A stretch of 64,000 nt of DNA from Teichococcus aestuarii. GTDB lineage: Bacteria > Pseudomonadota > Alphaproteobacteria > Acetobacterales > Acetobacteraceae. How positions within the stretch are numbered: the stretch's first letter is position 1; every line of letters begins with the position of its first letter. Position numbers and translations under genes: made by a program. This document shows, piece after piece, positions 9,012 to 16,215 of the stretch. Below the pieces are notes generated by a model. The model saw only the letters and a list, made by a program, of their open reading frames with translations. It was not told where the DNA came from and searched no databases. The DNA lies in NCBI RefSeq assembly GCF_003116135.1, contig NZ_PDOA01000007.1:1-64000 (forward strand), given 5' to 3'.

Positions 9012-9758
9012 TCAGATGGAAAGGCGCTTGAACAGCCTCTCGGGAATGGCTTTGATGATCAGCATGATCAGGCGCCAGAAGCCGGGATAATAGATCTCGT
9101 CGCGTCCCTTTCCGGCAGCCTGCAGGCCGGCACGTGCCGCAGCCTGGGGCGAGGCCACCAGGAAAAGGCCTGGCAGGCCCCAGGTCATGGCCGTGTCGAG
9201 GAAGCCGGGCTTCACGGTGACGACGCGCACGCCGTCGGCCAGCAGGCGCCCGCGCATACCCTGGAGGTAGGCGTGCAACCCCGCCTTCGCCGAGCCGTAG
9301 AGGAAATTCTTGCGCCGCCCACGGTCACCGGCCACCGAGCCGAGCACCACCACGGCGCCGCCGCGCTGTGCACGCAGACCGGGTTCCAGCCGGTTCAGCA
9401 GCGAGACCACGCTGAGAAAATTCACCTCCACGATGGAGCGCGCCAACCGGAAGTCGCGCATGGCCGCTTCCTGGTCCGGCATGCTGCCAGCGGCGAAGAA
9501 GAGGTTCAGGCGGTGCCCTTCGGCCAGCCGCCAGCAGGTCTCGACGAAGGCGTCATGGCTGTCGAAGCCGGCGGCGTCGAAGTCGAGGCACTCCACCCGG
9601 CGCCCGGTGCGCAGGCGCAGGTCGGCGGCGGTGTCGGCGAGGTCGGCCTGGTCGCGCCCGGCGAGCACGAGGTCGGCCCCACCTTCCGCCGCAGCGCGGG
9701 CGAAGGCGCGGGCGACAGAGGAACTGGCACCGAGCACCACCCAGAGATCGGCCGTCAT
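9012..9758 (-). CDS. DprE2-like short-chain dehydrogenase (keto-arabinose reductase)
   Basis: A cytoplasmic SDR of 248 aa. The nucleotide-binding turn is GASSSVARAFARAAAEGG, the next strand ends LAGRD (NADP-type), and the catalytic Tyr-Lys pair is in YGSAKAG. DprE2 is the NADH-dependent reductase that turns decaprenyl-phosphoryl-2-keto-erythro-pentose into decaprenyl-phosphoryl-D-arabinose, and it always works with DprE1. The start ATG overlaps the stop of the DprE1-like gene by four bases (ATGA), supporting that pairing. The sequence alone could be another SDR; the assignment rests on the overlap with a recognisable DprE1-like oxidase. Confidence 0.82.
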   Translation of the reverse strand: MTADLWVVLGASSSVARAFARAAAEGGADLVLAGRDQADLADTAADLRLRTGRRVECLDFDAAGFDSHDAFVETCWRLAEGHRLNLFFAAGSMPDQEAAMRDFRLARSIVEVNFLSVVSLLNRLEPGLRAQRGGAVVVLGSVAGDRGRRKNFLYGSAKAGLHAYLQGMRGRLLADGVRVVTVKPGFLDTAMTWGLPGLFLVASPQAAARAGLQAAGKGRDEIYYPGFWRLIMLIIKAIPERLFKRLSI

Positions 9759-11098
9759 GCCGCACCATGGATCTGCAGGCGCCGCGCCATGTCCGAGCGC
9801 ATGCGGCCGGCGGGGTCCACCCGCTGCAGCACCGCCTGCAGGTGCGGCAGCTCGGGATACATGCGGCGGAAGCCCTCAGGCGAGAGGCAGGCGTCCTTGG
9901 CCAGGTAGACCCGGCCACCATGGTCGAGGATCATGGCTTCAAGCTGGGCCATCAGCGCAGGGGTCTCCGGGCGGGCTGGAAGGTCCAGTGCCAGGGTGAA
10001 GCCCGGCAGAGGGAAGGAAAGATAACCCCGCCCACGCTCACCAAGCGTCTTGAGCACCGCCAGAAAGGAGGCGGCGCCAGCCTCGGCGACCCGCTCCATC
10101 AGCGCCGGCAGGCCACGCTCGGCCGCCGCGTCGGGCAGCACGCATTGCAACTGGTAGAAGCCGCGCTTGCCGTAGAGGCGGTTCCAGTCCAGCACCGCGT
10201 CGAGCGGATAGAGGAACTGCTCCACCGGCAGGATGCGCTCGCGCCCCGCAGCCGGGACGCGGCGGAAATAGGCCTCGTTGAACAGGCGGACGCTGTGGCG
10301 GTTCAGTGCGAGGGCCGGCAGGTCCACCGGCATGCGGCGCTCCCGGGCGGGCCGTGCGCGCGGCACCTCGCCGGTGGCATATTCCGCCGTCTGCAGGATG
10401 CCGCGCCCCAGTTGCCCACCGCGCGCCACGCCGTCGATCCAGCCGACCGAGTAGGTGGCCTGGCGCCGTACCTCGGCGAAGGCGGCCATGAAGCTCTGCA
10501 GGTCGGGCAGGCGGCGCTCGTGCACCACGAAATGCGTCGAGGGCGCTTTCTGCAGGTGGAAGGCGGCGCGCAGGATCAGGCCGGTCAGGCCCAGACCACC
10601 GATGGTGGCGGCGAAGAGCTCCGCTTCCTCCTCGCGCGAGGCGCGCACCAGCCGGCCATCGGGCAGCACCAGCTCGATCCAGGCCAGATGGTCGCCGAAG
10701 CTGCCGTGGCGGTCGTGGTTCTTGCCATGCACGTCGTTGGCAATGGCGCCGCCGATGGTGACGAAGGCGGTTCCCGGCGAGACGGGCGCGGCATAGCCGC
10801 GTGGCAGGAAGGTGCGCAGGATGTCCTGGAAGGTCACGCCGGCCTCGCAGACCAGCAGGCCTGTGTCCGGCACGAAATCCAGCAGGCGGTTGAGGCGCTG
10901 GGTCAGCAGCGTCGCGCCGCCGGAGTTCAGCGCCACGTCGCCATAGCTGCGGCCGCCACCATAGGCGATCAGGCCCGGTGCCGCCTCGGGCGCAAGGAGC
11001 AGCGGAGCAACCTCGCGCTGCCGCTCGGGCCGGCTGGCCAGGGTCTCGGCGCGCGTGACGCGCCCCCAGCCCTGTAGCGCCATCCGCTTCCAGGCCAT
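9755..11098 (-). CDS. DprE1-like FAD-dependent epimerase/oxidase
   Basis: A 447-aa flavoprotein of the FAD-binding PCMH/D-arabinono-lactone oxidase type. The FAD-binding loop YGGGRSYGDVALNSGG lies near residue 46, then VTIGGAIANDVHGKNHDRHG, both very close to the mycobacterial DprE1 pattern. DprE1 oxidises the 2-hydroxyl of polyprenyl-phosphoryl-ribose to a keto intermediate that DprE2 reduces, giving the D-arabinofuranose donor. ATG 11098 is chosen because it overlaps the preceding gene's stop (TGATG); the frame remains open further upstream only as a shadow of that gene. Whether the covalently targeted cysteine of mycobacterial DprE1 is present was not resolved by eye. Confidence 0.88.
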   Translation of the reverse strand: MAWKRMALQGWGRVTRAETLASRPERQREVAPLLLAPEAAPGLIAYGGGRSYGDVALNSGGATLLTQRLNRLLDFVPDTGLLVCEAGVTFQDILRTFLPRGYAAPVSPGTAFVTIGGAIANDVHGKNHDRHGSFGDHLAWIELVLPDGRLVRASREEEAELFAATIGGLGLTGLILRAAFHLQKAPSTHFVVHERRLPDLQSFMAAFAEVRRQATYSVGWIDGVARGGQLGRGILQTAEYATGEVPRARPARERRMPVDLPALALNRHSVRLFNEAYFRRVPAAGRERILPVEQFLYPLDAVLDWNRLYGKRGFYQLQCVLPDAAAERGLPALMERVAEAGAASFLAVLKTLGERGRGYLSFPLPGFTLALDLPARPETPALMAQLEAMILDHGGRVYLAKDACLSPEGFRRMYPELPHLQAVLQRVDPAGRMRSDMARRLQIHGAA

Positions 11099-12072
11099 CA
11101 GAGAGCCTGCCGGGCGCGGCGAAGGGCCTGCGGCAGGGCGAGGCAGCCCAGAGCGACGGCAAACCAGAGCGTCGTCACGCGGATCACCGCGATGGCTGGA
11201 ATGGCCAGCTCCATTGGCACGCCCTGGGCTGCGAGCAGGGCCAGCATGGTTGCCTCCGTGCCGCCCACGCCGCCAGGGATCAGGGTGACTGCACCCACCA
11301 GCATGCCGGCGGTGAAGATGAGGACGGCATGATGCAAAGGCACCTCCGCGCCGAAAGCCTGCAGGATCAGGAAAAAGGCATAACACTCGGCCAGCCAGCC
11401 GGCCAACGCCAGGGTAAGGGTCAGCAGCAACACCTCCGGCGAGAAAAGTGCCGCCATCCGCCGAACCATGCCGCGCAACCGGCCGAAAAGCCGCGGCCAC
11501 CGGCCGGTGGCACGAAAGGTCATGCCCACCGCGGCCAGCGCTATCTGTGGCCGCAAGGCCAGGAGAAAGGAGACGAAGGTGGCGACAAGGGCGGTGGCCA
11601 GCAGCCAGGGCTGCGGCGAGGCGGTCAGAAGGCAGAACAGCATCAGCAGGCCAACCGCGCCGAGATCGCTAAGGCGGTCGGCGACCAGCACCGGAAGCGT
11701 CCGCTCATAGGGCGTGCCGTTGCAGCGCTGCATCATCCAGAGGCGGAAGGCCTCGCCGACCCGGCCCGGGGTCGTGGTCAGGGCGAAGCCCGAGATGTAG
11801 TAGAACAGCGACTGCCATAGCGAGACTTCCGCGCCAACCCGACGGCTGTAGAGGTGCCAGCGCAGGCCGCGCAGCAGGTAGTTCGCCAGCGACAGGCCGA
11901 GCAGGGCAGCCGTCAGCGGCAGACTGAGCGACCGCAGATGCGACCAGACCTCCGGCCCGCCGGCTAGCGCCGCCGCCACGGCCATGCCGATGGCGAAAAG
12001 ACCGATGACGGCGATGATGCCGAACTCCAGGCGGCGCAGCTTCGGCGCCGGCAGCGCCTCCAGGGCCAGCAT
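11098..12072 (-). CDS. LPG-synthase-TM / UPF0104-family membrane protein, candidate flippase
   Basis: A 324-aa membrane protein with about eight hydrophobic segments and the conserved core NYLLRGLRWHLYSRR ... TTPGRVGEAFRLW ... LVADRLSDLGAVG. These are features of the lysylphosphatidylglycerol-synthetase transmembrane (AglD/MprF-N-like) family. Such proteins are proposed to move or handle lipid-linked molecules across the membrane. There is no catalytic aminoacyl-transferase domain, so it is not an LPG synthase. It overlaps its neighbours on both sides by TGATG, between the UbiA-type enzyme that makes the lipid-linked sugar and the DprE1-like enzyme. A role in flipping polyprenyl-phosphate-arabinose to the outer face is a reasonable guess. 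Confidence 0.78.
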   Translation of the reverse strand: MLALEALPAPKLRRLEFGIIAVIGLFAIGMAVAAALAGGPEVWSHLRSLSLPLTAALLGLSLANYLLRGLRWHLYSRRVGAEVSLWQSLFYYISGFALTTTPGRVGEAFRLWMMQRCNGTPYERTLPVLVADRLSDLGAVGLLMLFCLLTASPQPWLLATALVATFVSFLLALRPQIALAAVGMTFRATGRWPRLFGRLRGMVRRMAALFSPEVLLLTLTLALAGWLAECYAFFLILQAFGAEVPLHHAVLIFTAGMLVGAVTLIPGGVGGTEATMLALLAAQGVPMELAIPAIAVIRVTTLWFAVALGCLALPQALRRARQAL

Positions 12073-13019
12073 CACAGATGCACCAGCAAGGCAAAGCTGA
12101 CCGCCCAGCACGCCAGGCTGCCAATCATGAAACGGTCGGTCAGCAGGATCACCGTCGGCGCGCCGGAACGTTCTTCCACCAGCGTGATCTGCAGGTAGCG
12201 CAGAATGCCGGCGAGCACGAAGGGCAAGGTGAGGTAGAGATCGGGCGTGCCGAACCGGGCCACAGCGGCCTCGTTTGTCGTGTAGATGACATAGGCAACC
12301 AGCAGCGCGCCGAGCACGACGGCGATGGCGGTGTCCAGGAAGAGCTTGTTGTAGCCGTTCAGGCTCCTGCGATGCGCAGTGTCGAGCGCGCGCACCACGT
12401 CATCGCGCCGCTTGGCGAGGGCCAGGAACAAGGCGGCCAGCCCAACGCAGACCATCACCCAAACCCCGGCGGTGACGCCGATCGCGACCGTGCCGGCCAC
12501 GATGCGCAGCACAAAGCCGAGCGCGATGATCATGACGTCGATGATCGAGGCATTCTTCAAACCGAAGGAGTAGGCAAGATTGGCCGCAAAATAGACGGCA
12601 CCGATGGCAGCGAACCGGGGGCTTAGCCACAATCCCAGACCCAGGCCGGCCAGCAGCGCGAAGGCTGCAAGCAAGAGGGCGATCTGCAGGCTGATGGCGC
12701 CGCTGGCAATCGGGCGGAACCGCTTGACCGGGTGCACGCGATCGGCTTCCCGGTCACAGATATCATTGATGATATAGACGGCACTGGCCAGCAGGCAGAA
12801 GCTGACCACGGCCGAAATGATAAGGTATAGGTTTTCAAGTGTGAGATCTGCCGGGAAGAGCAGCAATGGCGACGCGACAATGGCGTTCTTGACCCACTGA
12901 TGCGGCCGGAGGAGGCGCAGCGCCGCTGGCAACCGCGCCGGCTCGCCGCTTTGCCTGACGAGACGGATACCTGTCAGCGCAGAAAGCGCTTCGAGCCGGC
13001 CGGCAAGTCTGTCGCTCAT
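12072..13019 (-). CDS. UbiA-family polyprenyl-phosphate phosphoribosyltransferase
   Basis: A 315-aa membrane prenyltransferase with nine hydrophobic segments. LLRPHQWVKN near the N-terminus and the Mg-binding motif NDICDREADRVHP (N-D-x2-D-x3-D), followed by KRFRPIASG, are the pattern of decaprenyl-phosphate phosphoribosyltransferases (Rv3806c; NoeC in Azorhizobium), not of ubiquinone UbiA. The reaction joins polyprenyl phosphate and PRPP into polyprenyl-phosphoryl-5-phosphoribose. The ATG at 13019 has an excellent ribosome site (GGAGGT, seven bases upstream). It is the first gene of a leftward operon with TGATG coupling to the next gene. The polyprenyl chain length is unknown. Confidence 0.88.
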   Translation of the reverse strand: MSDRLAGRLEALSALTGIRLVRQSGEPARLPAALRLLRPHQWVKNAIVASPLLLFPADLTLENLYLIISAVVSFCLLASAVYIINDICDREADRVHPVKRFRPIASGAISLQIALLLAAFALLAGLGLGLWLSPRFAAIGAVYFAANLAYSFGLKNASIIDVMIIALGFVLRIVAGTVAIGVTAGVWVMVCVGLAALFLALAKRRDDVVRALDTAHRRSLNGYNKLFLDTAIAVVLGALLVAYVIYTTNEAAVARFGTPDLYLTLPFVLAGILRYLQITLVEERSGAPTVILLTDRFMIGSLACWAVSFALLVHL

Positions 13020-13426
13020 TGTTTCTACCTCCGGTCGTGCGGGCTGCGCGGTTCGATGTTCCAAATTCTCAAGTTACCGGCGTGAACGACGCCGTCAGGC
13101 GCCATCGAAACCAGCTTTGGTGCAAAGGCCTTTCTCAAGCCGGTCGAGCAAAGGGTGCAGTGGGAAACTGCATAGCTTCCGAGGCAGTGACTTCGCGTGG
13201 GGAAGCTTATTTTTGAAAATTGGTTGCTTACCAATAACGCTTTCCCCGCCGCGCTCACAAAAATATCTGCAGAAGCTCCATTGCGGAATGGCGGCGCAGG
13301 TCGGCCACCTTAGGCTGTTCGCCAAGGTCAAGCTCGGAGCTTCTCTTTCTGCTTCACGCACAAGTCGAAAGAGTGGCGTTGGTGCCGCCGGCAGAGCCGC
13401 ATGTTCCCGCCGGCGACCAGCAGAGA
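13020..13426. promoter_or_regulatory. Upstream region of the arabinan-type operon with an inverted repeat
   Basis: About 400 non-coding bases, noticeably more A+T rich at 13200-13300. At 13219-13235 is the perfect inverted repeat ATTGGT-N5-ACCAAT, within the A+T-rich part and about 200 bases before the UbiA start. It could be an operator or part of a small hairpin. Small open frames here (for example 13095-13361, minus strand) have no ribosome site or family features. The operon promoter is expected here, but the exact -35/-10 cannot be assigned with confidence. Confidence 0.4.
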
Positions 13427-13675
13427 TTATGGAGTGGTGCCGGTTGTGCCGGTGCCGGTTGTGCCGGTGCCGGTCGTGCCGGTGCCAGTCGTGCCGGTGC
13501 CAGTCGTGCCGGTGCCAGTCGTGCCGGTGCCAGTCGTGCCGGTGCCAGTCGTGCCGGTCTGCCCGGAGGTCTGATCGGCTTGGCCGCCAGAGTCCGAAGC
13601 GTCATCGCAAGCCGCTACCCCGAGGGCAACGGCAAGAAGTGCCGCCGCAGCAGCCGTGTGAAGCTTTGAAGCCAT
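13427..13675 (-). CDS. Small lipoprotein with a Thr-Gly repeat tail
   Basis: An 82-aa predicted lipoprotein. A basic N-terminus and hydrophobic core are followed by the lipobox LGVAAC, so the mature protein begins at that cysteine. After an acidic stretch (CDDASDSGGQADQTSG) the rest is a tandem repeat of the pentapeptide TTGTG, about eight copies, encoded by the 15-bp repeat at 13436-13555. ATG 13675 is supported by GGAG about nine bases upstream; the frame is open further upstream but that part is not protein-like. The protein is anchored to a membrane and the tail is probably disordered. Function unknown. Confidence 0.7.
   Translation of the reverse strand: MASKLHTAAAAALLAVALGVAACDDASDSGGQADQTSGQTGTTGTGTTGTGTTGTGTTGTGTTGTGTTGTGTTGTGTTGTTP
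13436..13555. repeat. Tandem repeat, eight 15-bp units
   Basis: Eight consecutive units of 15 bp. The first three are slightly different (GGTGCCGGTTGTGCC twice, then GGTGCCGGTCGTGCC) and the last five are identical GGTGCCAGTCGTGCC. Because 15 is a multiple of three, copy-number change would alter only the length of the Thr-Gly tail of the lipoprotein. The identity of five adjacent units suggests recent expansion. Confidence 0.95.
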
Positions 13676-13820
13676 GTCTTGGGTTTCTCCAGGCTGGTGT
13701 TGAGTATTCCTGGGTGCTTTGCCGCCCTCGCGCCTGCCTGGCTGCAGCAGGGCTGCACAGCGAGGCAGCGCCTCGGGCCGCAGCTGGTCGCCGCCTGTGG
13801 GGATGGCGCCGCCCAAAGGC

Positions 13821-13919
13821 CTAGAAGATCAGTGCAAGCAACCCGATGACGACAAGCAGGCCGATCAGGAAGATCAGGCCGATGGTGCCGCCGAGGAGCT
13901 TCAGAATGCCGCCAATCAT
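13821..13919 (-). CDS. Small hydrophobic membrane peptide (32 aa)
   Basis: A 32-codon reading frame starting at ATG 13919, with AAGGAG exactly six bases upstream, ending with TAG at 13821. The product is almost entirely hydrophobic (MIGGILKLLGG, then GLIFLIGLLVVIGLLALIF), i.e. one transmembrane helix with a single lysine near the N-terminus. A second ATG lies six bases earlier but directly abuts the ribosome site. It resembles the many unnamed single-helix stress peptides of proteobacteria and sits between a lipoprotein and a CsbD-like remnant. No function can be assigned. Confidence 0.6.
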   Translation of the reverse strand: MIGGILKLLGGTIGLIFLIGLLVVIGLLALIF

Positions 13920-14011
13920 AATCATCTCCTTGGTCAAGGAATTTTGGCCCGGGAACAGCCTGCTTCTACTCGATGATGTTGCGTCAGCCGGACGCCGTTC
14001 CCGCCATGACG

Positions 14012-14274
14012 TTATTCTGCTTGAGGCGCCGGTGACGTATCCTGCTCCGCAGGCTCTCCGCTCTGGCCAAGAGCGATGACGGCCTGCCCGCGATTCTTCC
14101 CAAGCGCACCCTGAGCGGCGACCTTGGCGCGGCCAATAACGTTCCGAGCCTTACCTTCTTGGTTCATTCGGCCCTCCGCTTCATCTTCTCATCACCCGTC
14201 ATGGTGCCAGCGTCCTTCTTCACTGCGCCGTCGGTCTGTTCGGCCGAGCCTTTCATACGGGCGCTGTCTGTCAT
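14012..14274 (-). pseudogene. CsbD-like stress protein split by a frameshift
   Basis: Two short frames together form a CsbD-type protein. The first (14274 to 14164) encodes MTDSARMKGSAEQTDGAVKK and on to TGDEKMKRRAE, then stops. The second starts at 14167 as an ATGA overlap and encodes MNQEGKARNVIGRAKVAAQG and on to a TAA at 14012. Adding one base near the junction would give GDEKMK followed by AEGRMNQEGKARN, exactly the join expected of an intact CsbD domain. Either a one-base deletion has broken the gene, or the halves are made by coupling or frameshifting. CsbD proteins are small hydrophilic general-stress proteins of unknown action. Confidence 0.65.
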
Positions 14275-14754
14275 CTCCGGCCGTCTGGCTTCTATGTCCT
14301 GGGCCGCATGCGCCATGGCCACCTTCCTTGCCCGCGGTCGAGCGGGCGAAGACCCGTCAAACCCTGTGCCGGATCGGTCAGAGCTGGAATGGCCGCCCAC
14401 GCCAGGCATGACCTTTGCCGATGCCGGACAATGGTTTGTCCCGACCGATTCAATAACAAAAGGCACGGCGAACAGGTTGCAGTAAAGCCTGCGCTTGTTC
14501 ATTATTTTATTTATAAAAGATCCTCAAATGCATGTTCAGAATTCGGAAAGCGTGTTCATTAATCCGAACATTGGCGGTTTCGAATTTGCGATACTTTGGC
14601 GCATCGTGCTTTCATACTTCGCTCTACGGTTCAGCAGGCGACCTTGGCGGCAACCGGCCCGAAGCCGCCCTGACTTCCTCCTTCGCTGAGCAGGCGACGA
14701 CAGCGCCGCATTGGCGTTGAGCAGAAGTGGCAGCAGACATTGCGATTCTCCCCG
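14275..14754. other. Non-coding stretch before the sensor kinase
   Basis: Nothing coding is supported here. The 14490-14640 part is clearly more A+T rich than the surroundings (for example TTATTTTATTTATAAAAG at about 14503) and is the likely promoter zone for the rightward kinase-regulator pair and perhaps for the leftward CsbD-like gene. A longer minus-strand frame (to 14502) continues the CsbD-like frame upstream but its residues are not protein-like. Confidence 0.4.
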
Positions 14755-16215
14755 ATGGCATTCCGTCTTCCTCTCCCGCCGCTTGCCCTTCGTGTGCCGC
14801 TCCTGACGGCAGCCACTGTGTTCCTGTTCACCGTGACGACAGGACAACTCGTCAGCTGGGCGATGGGGCAACGATTGGATCAGGAGGCAGAGCGCCTGGG
14901 CCGGGTGTATCTCGATGGTCTTGCCGCCGCGGTACTGCCAGCGGTGCGGAATGGTGACGCCGAGGCGCTCCAGGAAGCCCTGCAGCGCGCGCTTGGATTT
15001 CAGGAAGGCATCCGGGAACGGCGGATTGCCATCGGCTCTGCGGATGGCCAGCGGCTTGCCTCCGCCGGAATCGGCCCCAACCCTGAATGGCCTGCCCCCT
15101 TTGCCCGCGGCCTGCGTGGCCATATCTGGGAATTGGCCACCGATGGCGACGCGGTCTGGGCGCAGCGCCCGCTCAAGGACCGTGGGCAGGTGATCGGCGT
15201 GGTCGCAGCGAAGCTCGACGTCTCTTCCATCACGGAGCGCCGGCGCCGGCTTGACCTGGCGATGCTGAGCTTCGGCCTGGCCATCGCCTTGATCGGCGCG
15301 GCCTTCTCCGCACTTGCCGCGCGCCATGCCCTCAAGCCAGTGCTAGCCATCACTCAGGCGCTGCGGCGGGTCGGAGCCGGGCAGCTCGAACCGCTTGCCG
15401 AGCCTATGATGCCGCCCTCGGACAGCGAGGCAGGTCGGCTGGGGCATGCCTTCAACGGCATGGTCGCGCAGCTCACCAGGCGGGAAAACCTCTCCCGGCG
15501 TCTGGCCGAACGGGAGCGGGCGGCATTGCTCGGCCGGCTCGTCGGGACCGTCGCGCATGAGGTGCGGAACCCGCTCGCTGGCATGCTGACCGCCGTTGAG
15601 ACGGCGCGACAGTTCGGCCATGACGAGCACGAGCGGAATGAGGCGCTGGACGTTCTGGAACGAGGTTTGCGCCAGATTGAGCGGGTCGTTGCCTCGACCC
15701 TGGCCGTGCACCGTGACTGGGGTCCGCCACGCTCCCTCGCCGCAGCGGATTTCGAGGATCTGCGCGTGCTCGTCACCCCTGCCGCACAGCGGCGTGGCAT
15801 TGCGCTCGACTGGTGCGTGGCGCTGCCAGAACCTTTCCCCGTGGACGCGCTGCGTCTACGGCAGATGGTGCTCAACCTCCTGCTGAATGCGGTTGCGGCC
15901 ACGCCAGCGGGTGGCCGCGTCCGGCTGGAAGTGAAGGTGGGAACCGATGCGCGGCTCGCCGTTGTGGTCGAGGACAGCGGTGCGGGCCTTTCGCCAGCCG
16001 CCGAGCGGCGGCTTTGCAGCCCTGCTTCCCCCGCAGAGGACGATGCGGCGCCTGTCCTCGGGCTCGGGCTGGAGGTGGTTGCCGCCCTCGGTCAGCAACT
16101 GGCCGTGGAGATCGCGGTGCAGCCTGGAGCAGGTGGGCGTGGCACGCGTATCATCCTGCAGGCCGCCGCCACATTGTCGCAGAACGAGCCAATGCCTCCG
16201 GAGCTTCTCGCATGA
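14755..16215 (+). CDS. Membrane sensor histidine kinase
   Basis: A 486-aa inner-membrane sensor. TM1 lies at about 10-35, a periplasmic domain at about 36-165 and TM2 at about 168-190. A HAMP linker precedes the phospho-acceptor helix with H268 in VGTVAHEVRNPLAGM, and the ATPase domain contains the N box (LNLLLNAVAATP) and the G1 box VEDSGAGLS. The second glycine box is short (VLGLGLEVV). The start is taken at ATG 14755; an in-frame TTG at 14740 is possible. The stop overlaps the start of the response-regulator gene by ATGA, so the two form a two-component pair. The signal is unknown. Confidence 0.88.
   Translation: MAFRLPLPPLALRVPLLTAATVFLFTVTTGQLVSWAMGQRLDQEAERLGRVYLDGLAAAVLPAVRNGDAEALQEALQRALGFQEGIRERRIAIGSADGQRLASAGIGPNPEWPAPFARGLRGHIWELATDGDAVWAQRPLKDRGQVIGVVAAKLDVSSITERRRRLDLAMLSFGLAIALIGAAFSALAARHALKPVLAITQALRRVGAGQLEPLAEPMMPPSDSEAGRLGHAFNGMVAQLTRRENLSRRLAERERAALLGRLVGTVAHEVRNPLAGMLTAVETARQFGHDEHERNEALDVLERGLRQIERVVASTLAVHRDWGPPRSLAAADFEDLRVLVTPAAQRRGIALDWCVALPEPFPVDALRLRQMVLNLLLNAVAATPAGGRVRLEVKVGTDARLAVVVEDSGAGLSPAAERRLCSPASPAEDDAAPVLGLGLEVVAALGQQLAVEIAVQPGAGGRGTRIILQAAATLSQNEPMPPELLA

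Noticed and set aside
11098-12072. Lysylphosphatidylglycerol synthase (MprF)
   Set aside because: Only the transmembrane domain is present; the catalytic aminoacyl-transfer domain is missing, so a flippase-like role is more likely.
12072-13019. 4-hydroxybenzoate prenyltransferase (ubiquinone synthesis)
   Set aside because: The motif and flanking sequence (RPHQWVKN, NDICDREADRVHP, KRFRPIASG) match phosphoribosyl-transferring UbiA relatives, and the neighbours are DprE1/DprE2-like.
13436-13555. Regular short repeats that might suggest a CRISPR array
   Set aside because: Units are directly adjacent 15-mers with no spacers and lie in frame within a lipoprotein gene; it is a coding tandem repeat.
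14275-14754. EcfG-type general stress promoters near the CsbD-like and lipoprotein genes
   Set aside because: GGAAC words occur nearby but without a correctly spaced CGTT partner, so no site is claimed.
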